This document shows positions 1 to 10,000 of a DNA stretch of 33,058 nucleotides, piece after piece (the first letter of the stretch is position 1; every line of letters begins with the position of its first letter). The position numbers and the translations under genes were made by a program. Source of the stretch: Heterotrichella gracilis (Eukaryota; Sar; Xanthophyceae; Tribonematales; Xanthonemataceae); NCBI GenBank assembly GCA_032358255.1, contig JAULBX010027905.1, positions 1 to 33,058 on the forward strand, in the 5' to 3' direction. The notes beneath the pieces are model-generated. The model was not told the origin of the DNA. It saw nothing but the letters and a program-made list of their open reading frames with translations, and made no database searches.

Positions 1-298
1 GGGTGGGAGGCGGGGCGGCGGCAGGGAGGGGAGGGGCGGTGGGGGCAGGGATGGAGGGAGGGATGGGGGGAGGGGTGGTGACCGAGGGAGGGGAGGTGGG
101 GATGGGGGTGATATGGGCATGAGGAGGGGGGGTGGCAGAGGAGGGGGCGGTGGGAGGGGTGGGAGTGGAGGGGGTGGCAGGGGGCGGGGAGGTGGCAGGG
201 GGGGTGATGGGGGTGGAGGGAGGGGACGGGGTGGTGGGACGGGCAGAGGGGGCCGAGGAGGGCGAGGAGGGCGGGGAGGTCGGCGCTAGCCCTCGGCG
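1..298 (-). CDS. Possible partial exon encoding a Pro/Ser/Thr/Ala-rich region
   Basis: On the minus strand this pyrimidine-rich tract stays open from a plausible acceptor (TTTGCTCCAG, ending at 299) to the left window edge. It reads as a Pro/Ser/Thr/Ala-rich low-complexity chain with codons ending almost always in C, as expected for a wall HRGP or a disordered linker in a GC-rich green alga. No globular domain is visible. On the plus strand the same bases are simply G/A-rich, with frames full of Gly and Glu. Low-complexity DNA stays open easily, so this may be non-coding; the intact acceptor and the unbroken frame are the only positive evidence. Confidence 0.3.
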
Positions 299-302
299 CT
301 GG

Positions 303-1610
303 AGCAAAGTTTGTGCACATGGGTGGTCAGCTAGCCAGTCAGAGGAAGGCGCCAGAGCATGAATGTCAGTGGAGGACCCTTCTTGGTGCCTGGTCAGTTG
401 GAACATACCCTGTGTGTTGTACATTTCTTGCCACCTGTGAGCGTCTCCTTTTGTTTTTTGGAGGCATGGGCTTGGCTTGAGCTTGCCATGACGTGCTCGT
501 GGTGGCAAACATGGCGACCATCGCGACATTGGTTGGGGTGGTGGGCAGTGCCGCATGATGGCTGCGCAGACATAGCAAATGGATGTGGATGTGGACCATA
601 CCTTTTCAGTTGCACGTTGTGAAACCCCGCCGTGAGCACTGCCTGGTTGACCCTAAACCCTAAAGTTTGGCGATGGCGATTTGAAAACATGAAGTCAAGT
701 GGACACAGTAATTGTGCAACCAGCCCTGCCAATGTTTTACTGCGCCACTCAAAAGTGGATAGGGGTATGCATGGCACCTGTAGACATATCAATCCAGCAT
801 CTGATGGGCTGTATCGAAGACACAGAGCCAAGCTTGGGTGCATGCTTGGGTGATGTGTCTGCAAGATGCTGCGATGTTCAAAGAGAAGAGCCAGCTAGCC
901 ATGCCGGAATCTGCTCAATGCTTGGTTAGTCTACAACTTTATTCAAAATTAGTCAGGTTACAGAGCGCTTTGTAGGTGACCGTCCACCAGTACTAAACCG
1001 AGCCACCAGTACTAAACCGAGCGACATATGTGCATCCACCATCATGCCGCAGTCTGTCCACTCAATAAGCTTAAACGGTGCTCCCCTACTACAGCAGCTT
1101 TCATGGGTGGAACATAGATGCAGTATATCACAGCAGGGACACAAATGTTTGCGAAACTTGCTGCTAGGGAAGTGCATTGCACCTGCTGGAAGCAGCATCG
1201 CTGCTCGTATTGTACATCAACCTCTCTTTCCAAAGAGGGTAGGCTGCTAAAGAAAAAGTTTGCCAAAGAGGTATTATAGTTTTCAAGTTTGCCCAGCCTA
1301 GTCAAGGATGCAAAAGCTGACCATTAGGGTTGCAATGCCTCACCATTGCTTCAAAGTGCTGATGCATGAATAGCACCTATTATTGCATTGTGCTCCAAGT
1401 GTCACAACGTTACCGCTGCTGAACATCCAAGTTCTTGCGTGAGAACTTTCAATCAATCGTTCAAGCTGCAAGTGCCCAAAAAATTCTGGTGCATGCTCTG
1501 ATGCATGCTGATGCTGATGCATGAATTGTACCAAATGTGCAATGTTCAGCCCATGTTCACTTCTAGGGTACACCCCTTCGTTCATATTGCAAAGTACCCA
1601 TTTGAGCGAT
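303..1610. other. No convincing gene
   Basis: Several frames are open for 70-156 codons here, but none shows a recognisable domain, a consistent codon pattern or paired splice sites. The stretch holds a two-unit telomere-like word (about 649-664) and a 19-bp direct duplication (984-1021). It may be intron or UTR of the left-edge gene plus the 3' flank of the Dpy-30-like gene. Confidence 0.5.
984..1021. repeat. 19-bp perfect tandem duplication
   Basis: Two adjacent identical 19-bp units (984-1002 and 1003-1021) beginning CCACCAGTACTAAACC. A second unrelated 19-bp x2 duplication occurs at 16162-16199. Confidence 0.9.
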
Positions 1611-2264
1611 TCACTGAGTGGTCTTCGGTTTCTTGTTTGGGTTGTTAGCTGTGAGATAGCTCGCCAAGAACTCCACGGGATCATCAGGTCTTTGCCTAGC
1701 TACGGTCTGCATGCCCTGCATCAGGATGGGCACCACCGTCGCCTCCAAATACCCTCTGATGGGTAGCGCTTTGACGTTGGGCTGTGGCGGGGGTGCTGCA
1801 GCTGCTGTTTGCTCGGGCTGCTTTGGAACCTGCATGCAGATATGCTTCAGCGTTTTGTGAACGCTGGGCTTCAACTGGCAGTTGCACAAACTGGATGTCG
1901 TATCAAGTGCAGACAAACTGTATAAAACACTGCAAACAGGTTTGTATCCTCAACGTGAACCTTGTCCCTCAGGAAATGCCACCATCAGTTCAAAAAAGTG
2001 ACTCACAGCTGTGGCAGATGAAATCACTGATGCAGTTGCGGTTGGAGGTTTCGCTGCTGCCGACTGCGGCAGAGTGCCGCTTGGAGCCGCTGCAGAGGGT
2101 GCTGCTGCAGCGGTGGACGGCGGTGCTGGCTGTGGTGCTGCTGCTTCCCCAGACTGGTTTGCGGCATCGGCATCCATTGGGGTGGGATCAGCATCAGCTC
2201 TTTGAGCAGGGGCCTCTCCCTCCACAGGCTTGTCTGTAACCGGCTGTGCCTTCTCGTCAGCCAT
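1611..2264 (-). CDS. Dpy-30-like protein (probable COMPASS/H3K4 methyltransferase subunit)
   Basis: Two exons: 2264-2007 (86 codons) and 1829-1611 (72 codons plus stop), giving 158 aa. The donor is GTGAGT at 2006 and the acceptor TGCATGCAG; both sides are phase 0. Residues 1-106 are an Ala/Pro/Glu-rich disordered leader. Residues about 107-148 form the Dpy-30 motif: LPIRGYLEATVVPILMQGM, then RPDDPVEFLASYL, the two helices that dimerise and dock on Ash2/Sdc1-type partners. The tail is basic (NKKPKTTQ). In other eukaryotes Dpy-30 is a small COMPASS subunit; in algae the same fold also occurs in radial-spoke and adenylate-kinase proteins, but the short length and lone domain favour the chromatin subunit. 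An acceptor further upstream (CTGCCAG) would also keep frame and add 15 residues, so the exon 2 start is uncertain. Confidence 0.87.
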
Positions 2265-2856
2265 CGTTCAGGTGAACAAGACCGGGCGTGGGCAAAGCTT
2301 GGGACGTGAACAGACAACAAATGGGTTCCGATGATAGAAGGGAAGATGTAGGGAAGCAGATCAGCGATGCAAGCGGTGCTTGAAAGAAGCGGCGACAGTG
2401 CACAACGGTAACGTGAGGAGGCTTTGCTGCTGAACAAAACAACCACTACTTGTCGGCCAAGCCCATTAAGAGCATTCAATGGTCTTCACATCCAAGGACA
2501 TTTGAACGCTAGCTTTACCCTAGCTCTGGGGGCCCCTTGGTTGCACAGCCCTAGCTAAGGGTCTGGAGGTCCCATGTGGCACAGGCCACTACATGCTCCA
2601 CCTTTCCCCTTCCCTGGCTGGTTAGCACTGAAAAATAACCCCAAGATGACAGCAGTGAGACCCTGGAATTTATGCTTACACACTGAGCGCATATATACCA
2701 GCATGAACACGGGAACGTCCAGGCGATCACTTTGTCAACCCTACGGCTTACACCACTTTCTGAACCCAAAATTCAAACAACTGTAGTTATAACCAACTTC
2801 AACCCTCCCGAGACAACAGCAAATACACAGGGAGTACAGGAAGATTGGTAGTGAGT

Positions 2857-2896
2857 GGTCCCTCTGGAGTGGTCCCTCTGGAGTGGTCCCTCTGGA
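2857..2896. repeat. 14-bp unit repeated about 2.9 times
   Basis: Unit GGTCCCTCTGGAGT at 2857-2870, 2871-2884 and 2885-2896 (last unit truncated). The copies are exact, so the expansion is recent or the copies are kept homogeneous. Confidence 0.95.
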
Positions 2897-3846
2897 CACT
2901 ACTATGGCACTCTTCCTGGGTGGGGCACCCATATGAATGGCGCGGCATAACGAGCAACTAAAAAGAGAACATATAGCAGAATGCAGGCGACCGCATCGAA
3001 TGTACACAAAAAGGAAAAAATGGTGGCGCGGTCGTGCAGTGCCGATTTGAAATGCAATGAATGTTCCACATAGCATTTCTCAATACAAACCCATACATCT
3101 GCTGCGCCCGCAGCTACCCCATCCATCGCCCCATTACAAGCCGCTTAACGACCCCGTCAGCTGCTGTACATGGGCCGATGTAGGGACTTGGCAGATGCAT
3201 GGTTGATGAGCACCTGTGAATTCTGCCCGCGACCACGCCCGCTGCCAGCACTGAGGGTCCAAAGTGGCCTTCGCCCATGCGGCCAGTGCCTCCCTGACAA
3301 AGCCCACAGGGGCCACGAATGGCGCCGCTTGCCCAAAATGCTCTCAACTGGTTCCAAGAATGGCACCGCTCGCTGAGCAAGCTCCTGATGGGCGCCACTT
3401 GTCAGATGAAACCCTTCATTGGGGCCACGCATCTGGGCGCGCATACGCCGAAAATCGCAATTTAGGAACGCGCGCGTGGCGTCAACCATCCGGAGTGCTC
3501 TTGGTCGCCTCCGCCAAGCTGGCGACTGGCTTCAGGGTTGGCTTCCAGCTCATGGCGGTGACCACGTCCCGCCCAACTGCCACGTCAGCACGTGGCATGT
3601 CAGCGGTGACATCAGGGGGGGACATGGAAGGGGTGCATGCACCTAGGCCAGGCCAAACCCTGCGCCCACCAAGCACATGGGTCACAGGGGCCGGGGGAAA
3701 AACAGCACATGGATTGGACGCCCAACACAACCGACAGGTTGCATCAGTACATCCTCTTTTGCTACCGTACCAGTGAGAGAAAGCATACCTCTCAACATGC
3801 ACACACAAGATATTCCTCCTCCCAAGCCCCCACATTCCCCGCCACC

Positions 3847-3870
3847 ACTTCTTCCATGCGTCCTTCAATC
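3847..3870 (-). repeat. Echo of the kinase last-exon 3' end
   Basis: About 23 bp nearly identical to 4042-4064, the end of the last kinase coding exon (encoding DAWKK). It lies about 190 bp further downstream on the minus strand and appears to be a degenerate local duplicate, not coding. Confidence 0.75.
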
Positions 3871-4031
3871 CGTTTTGTGCAAGGCTGGCTACGCCGCCGC
3901 TGCAAGCATGTTCCCATAACCCATGAACTTTGCAACGACCAATCGACCACCAGCACCACCCTGCCTCACCCACCCATCCACAACACCCCCACCCTATCCC
4001 ACATGCCCACCCCCACCCCCACCTCCAACCC

Positions 4032-7000
4032 CTACTCACATGACTTCTTCCATGCGTCCTCAATGTTGTCTAGCATGGCGTGCGCGGGCGTGGCGCTGTC
4101 CCGCTTCAGCGACAGCGGCCCCGCGCGCATGCTGTTGCGCTTCAGGCTGCCCCCCTTGGGCAGGCTCGCCGCCATGAGCCCCTTGAACTCGTTGAAGCTG
4201 ATGGCGGCGTCGGCGTTGTTGTCGGCCAGGGCGATGAGGCTCTCTGCCTCCGCCTCGTCCATCTCGAACTCGCGCAGCACGCTGCGCAGCTCGTCTGCGC
4301 GCAGGGGGGGAGAGGGTTAGGCTCCAGATAGCATACCTGTTACATTATGTACACGTTACATAGTGTACCAGGCATAATGTAACTGCTTAGCGAGTAAGTT
4401 TGATGTTAATTGTCTGCGTGCACGTGAGGTGAGGGTCTCAGCTCTAGGCCCTCGCCAACAACAGGAGGTTGTTCAGGGGCTGCCAGTACTGCTAGGTTTC
4501 AGGTGTGCTGCTCCTGTTGCAATGCATTCCACGGGCTAACGAATGACTGTGCAGCCACAATGCAGGCAGGTGCACAGCCCCCTTGTGGCTGCCCAAAATG
4601 TTGAACCCAGTTTGCGCCTCCACCTGCGGTGATGACCCCATCCCCGTCCCTGTCAAAGTACTGAATCGCTACACCTGACGTATGCAAATAGTCACCACAC
4701 AGTCTAGGCCTAACTGTGCCCCTGGACATGCACACACCCACGGCCCACTGGTAAAGATTCTAGGGTCCGCACAACCGGATTTGCGTCCCCACATGCCGTG
4801 ATGACCCCAACCCCATCCCTGCTGCAATGTGTGGGATTGCCATGGGCTACCAACAATGCACGCCCCCTTGTGGCTGCACATGGTTTCTAAATCGGTGCCA
4901 AACCAGATTTGCGTCCCCACCTGCGGTGATGACCCCATCCCCGTCCCTGTCAAAGTACTGGAAGGCCGCGTGCATCTTGGTGTCAGTCACCAGCTGCTGC
5001 TCCTCAAGGGCAGCTGCCAGGAACTCGCGGTAGTCGATCTCCCCCACATGGCTGGTGCCGATGGACCAGGAGGACATCAGGTCAGACAGCTCCTTCTCGG
5101 CCATCTGCGCAGGGCAAATAACAGTAATCAGCATCCTGTTCTCAGTGATTTCACCATAATGTTCCACAATACTCCGTTTAATTCCATTCCTCTGTTCTGC
5201 CTCACCCCCGCTCCTTCTCAGCATCTGCGCGGGATGCCTTTTACATCGGCATTTTCTTCCTTATATTTCTTCTTCCATTTTCAATCTCTGGACAGTATTG
5301 CAATGCTGTGTAGCATTACAAATGGTATTGCAAAGACAAGTCAAATGTAGACTGATCAACAGGTCCGAAAGCTCATTCTCACCCATCTGCACAGCTTGCT
5401 CAACTTCTTATTGTCACTTTATTTTACATTCCACTACAAAAAATCAAATTGATGATCTACAATGATAGTTATACTCCATATCATATTATAATTACGCACC
5501 TCGCACCCCGCCGCCGACAGGCAGTCTGCAAATTCCGCAAAGCTTATCCTGCCAGAGTTGTCCTCATCCATTTGGAGGAACAGGTCCTGCAGCTCGCCCA
5601 CCTCCTCAGGCGCACAGGCAGAGGCAATCACCATTAGCGCTACCTGCATGGACATAATAATATTAAAATTGTTGTCAGTGAAGTAAATGTGAAAACTGCA
5701 GTATGTTATTTGTCAGTTTTACAGTCACATTAACTGAGAACAAGCTGCAGGAGAAACAAATGGGGGATATGGGGAGAAGAGGTGGAAATTGGTAAGGGTT
5801 GTTACTGGAATTACCAATAAGAGTCAATGTGAGTACCCGTGCAACTACTTTGACGACAACTCAAAGTACACGGGGGCGAAGTAGCGCACCCTCAGGACCA
5901 TGCAAGGGCAAGAGCGGACAGAAGACGAACAGGGTTCCAGATCCTCAGATCAGAGAATCAAAACCAGATGGTTGACAGGAGCAACAGCTGACAGCACCGC
6001 GTCACCTGCTTGAAGTGGTTTGACTTGTTGAAGCGCTGCACATCCTTGAGCATCTGGCTGAGCTGCTTGGAGCTGATCTCGCCCTTCATCCCCTTGCGCA
6101 TGATGTTCTGAGGAGGGGGGGAAACAGGGTTGGAGTGGAAATTGGGAAATCAGAAAGGAGGACTACATATGGTTGGCACTCCCTGCATGACACTACCGTG
6201 CACAGAGCTATGCAAGATATATTTTTCAGCATCCACCTACACCAATCACTTCCATTCCCCCACTTGCTTGGCAGCATCCCCCACTGACAGTATCTTGCAC
6301 CAGGCTCCGCCATCACATTCCTCCATCGGCCTATGCAACCCCCCCTAACCTGAAAGGTGTTTGGACTTATCCACCAAAACCTTATCCTCCCAATTCCACA
6401 CCACTGCCCCCCCAACCTGGAACGTGTTTGGCAATGTTCTGCACTCCTGTGTCCCCGTACTGATGCAAGGACATAACTCCCAGCCCCACCTACCACCCAG
6501 CAGCCCCCACCATATGCCTGGCATTCCTCGGCATAAATCCTCAACCCTAGAAACCTCCATCCCACCGCCCCACCCACCTGGAACGTGTTTGGCGATATCC
6601 TGCACTCCTTTGACGTGTCCAGCCCCTCCTCATGCAGCAGCACCAGCAGGCTGTCGATGTCGATGTCAACCGTGGCCTCGCGCAGCGCCTCCTGCAGCTC
6701 CTCAGGGGTGATGAAGCCATCCCCGTTGCGGTCAATGGTGCCTGCGGGTAGGGTTTGATGTTTAGAGATTGTGGTCAGGGATGTAGAGGGGCACATCCTG
6801 AAACGCTCAATGAAGCCGTTGCGATGAGGGAAGGCCTTGGGATCAACGGTGCCTGCGAGATTTTAAAGATTTTGAAGCTGTCTCCATTGCAATGTGGGAA
6901 GGCCTTGGGATCAGGGCACTGCCGCCTAGACACAGCAGTCCCCGCAATCCTCCCCATTACCCCCCCCTCCACCCCCCGCCACACACACACGCACCAGACA

Positions 7001-10000
7001 TCGTGCTTATCGTGTCCGCATTCAGCACCTGGCACCTGGACACAGCAGCCCCCCTGATACACGCCATTACCCCCACCCACCACCCCACCCACCCCACCAC
7101 ACAAACGCACCGAAGATCTTGCTGATGGTGTCCGAATTGAGCACCTGGCGCTTGTTGAGCGCGGCAGCCAGGAACTCCTCGTACCCCAGATCCCCACTGT
7201 TGTTGGCGTCCAGCGCGCGCAGCAGCTCGCTCACCCCCTCCTCGTCAAATGCGTGGCCCATCTCGCGGATACCCTGCTTTAGATTCTCCACGTTGATGCG
7301 CCCGGTGCGGTCCTTGTCCTGCGGGAGGGTTGGAGTGGTGTTGGGGATGGGGGTGCAGTTGATGTGCAAGGATGAGGGGCCTGTGCGGTTGATCTGTGCG
7401 CAACGGCATCCTAGCTACAGGATTGATTGGGCAACAAACCGCAGCCAGCTTTTGTGCGCCAATGCTCGTGCACCACCAGCCACAAAAACATGTACCAGCG
7501 GTCAGGGTTTGCAACCGACAGGTGCAGAGCCACTAGGTTCATCACCAGCATCTACATGCTTAACTCAAAATCCCAATTTTGAACCCCCTTTTGTGCCCAC
7601 AACATCCCAGGCACCCACCGAATCAGACCGAATGGTAAAAAAGTGCACCTGGCACCTACCAGTGTATGGAATACATCCCTCAGGTTGCCGATCTGGTCCT
7701 CCGACAGGTGCAGCGCCACCAGGTTCATCATCAGCATCTGCAGCTTGCTCATCTGCACAAAGGACTTGAGGCGAGAGAACACGATGGTGTCCAGGGGCCG
7801 CCGGCTCAGCTGCGTGTGCTCGGTCAGCCAGGGGTGCGCCAGGCCATCGTCCACAGAGGTGCGCTGGGAGAGGGACCGGTTAAGCATCCTGCAGAGGAGG
7901 GTGGGCAGGTGGGTGGCTGGGGATGTTCATTACTGATGTCCCTGTCCCCCAATTACACACTCGCGCAGGCCCACCTCGCATGTCCTCCTCACCCCCCCCC
8001 CGCCCCCCAACATCCCCACCAGATTTTACATTACAGCATTCCAGGACAAGCGCCAACATCCCCACCATGCACATGCCTACTCCCCCCCTCAAAATTGTAC
8101 GGCGCGTGCCTTTCCCCAAACACCCCCGAAACTCCCCGCCACCACTCACTTGCCCATTAGGTCCTTGGCGCCACTTGAGATCTTGGGCCAGGGTTCCGTC
8201 TGCAGGTCTAGGGGTTCTGTGAGCACCCGCTTGAAGATTTCCCGCTCTGTTGAACCCCAGAAGGGGGGCATGCCGCTGAGGAGCACATAGCCCACCACCC
8301 CACATGACCACACATCAGCCAGCCAGCTGTACTGCCGCTGCAAGGAGAGGAAAATGGGTCAGATGAAAGGGGACGGGGATGCATGTGGTGGCACAAGGGC
8401 GATCACGACATCAGCCAGCTGTAATGACGCTGCAGGGGGGATTAATGTGTGGGACAGGGGGAGGGGGCATAACCCAGCATGACCACACATCGGCCAGCAG
8501 CTGTACTGGCGCTGCAAGGAGAGGGGTCGGATGGGGGTGCAGAAGGACGACGGTTACCGACATACGCCAGAAAGGGAAAGGGCGAGCGTGCATGCCGCCA
8601 GGGGGAGCAGAATGGCCGGTACTATTTACGCCCCTAGTTGCTTGGTAAGAGTACACGTGTTGTAAACAAAATGCTTCCCAAGACTGTTTTCAACCAGTTT
8701 CCAATCGAACCACTGTACCTTGAGCACCTCCGGCGCCACGTAGTAGCTGCTGCCCACAATGTCCTTGCGGAACTCGCCCTCCTTGAGGAAGGTGGACAGG
8801 CCAAAGTCGATCATGCGGATGTTGCTGCTGTCAAGGCTGTCGTTGGGCGTCTTCAGCAGCAGGTTCTCGGGCTTCACGTCTGCGCGGGGGGTAGGTTTGG
8901 GGTTTTAAGGTACAGGGTCTAGGGTTCTGCGTTCTCGTGCTTCACGTCTGGGCAGTGGGTCGGGGGTTTAGGGTTAAGGGTTTCTTGGACTTCACGACTA
9001 GGCAGTATGTGGGGGTTGGGGGCTTGTGCGTGGTGTGTTGGCCATGCGGGGCAGGGTGTGATTGCATGGGTGCGCATACAAATAGATGGGGACCCCATGG
9101 GGCGGGGAGGTGTACATGGGCTCCAATGGTCTATCAAGCAAAGCGTGGGGATACAGCCATACCCACCGCTAATCACGGACGGGGACGCACACATGTACAA
9201 GCAGATGCTGCTATTTTGTGCCTGATTGCATGCAGCTAGCAGTGACATAGCGAGGCCATCGAGGGCTCGCATACGTCGTTTGCCCATCAATCCCAGGTCT
9301 CAACCTCTTGGGCGAATCCATGTGATGCACATGTGCTGATTCAATGCTGCCCTGCCCTTCCCTCGGCGATGTCCTACCCTGAACCCTGAACCTCCTCGTT
9401 TCCTCACCTCGATGCAGCACCCCCTTGGAGTGGCAGTAGCGCACAACATCCAGGATGACCCGCAGGATGAGCGCTGCGTCATGCTCAGAAAAGAAACCCC
9501 TGCAAGGCGTGGGGGTAAATTAAGGGTTTAGGATAGTGTGTGGAAATGAGACCCTGCAAGGCGTGGGTTTAGGATTTACGTAAGGACTAGGTCTTGGGCC
9601 CCGTAGTAGCTGAGGTGTGGCCTACCCCTTCCTTGCCATACTCGGCTCCCATTTTGCTGAGTGGGCCAAATCAACCAGTTTTGATGGGATGCATCATACA
9701 GCCATATTTCGGATGCTCCAACCGTGCGTGGTGGTACATATGACTGGTGCACAGTTCCTGCAAGGCGAGTACCCACACAGGTGCGCAGCCCTTCATCAAC
9801 TGCAAGAGTGGGAAAGCATCCAGGGGTCCTAGGGTGTCTGCTGGCGAGGGATTTTGCTGCGGTATCAGGGTTTTTGTAGGGTGTGGTGCGCACCGCTTGA
9901 CGATGAGGTCAAACAGCTCCCCCCCCAGGCACGCCTCCATGACGATGTACAAGTAGTTGTGGTCCTCCCACACCTGCGAGGGTTTGCAATAGGGTTCAAC

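Larger units (their letters stand above)
2265..4031. other. Intergenic / possible 3' UTR of the kinase gene
   Basis: The stretch lies between two minus-strand genes. I recognise no coding domain. Contents: a 14-bp triplet repeat (2857-2896), imperfect repeats built on GGCGCC-containing words (about 3310-3440), C-rich tracts at 3930-4030, and an echo of the kinase 3' coding end at 3847-3870. A TGTAA word on the minus strand near 3132-3136 could serve as an algal polyadenylation signal; that is inference. Confidence 0.5.

Noticed and set aside
394-864. 156-codon open frame on the minus strand
   Set aside because: No recognisable domain, mixed-composition sequence, overlaps other open frames and includes telomere-like words; most likely chance.
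3264-3776. 170-codon plus-strand frame between the Dpy-30-like and kinase genes
   Set aside because: Built largely from imperfect GGCGCC-type repeats, no domain, and no supporting splice sites; overlaps equally open minus frames.
4499-4741. Extra EF-hand exon of the kinase ([14 protein letters not shown] copy)
   Set aside because: It copies only the exon's donor side, lacks an acceptor, and adding it would break the phase of a model that already closes.
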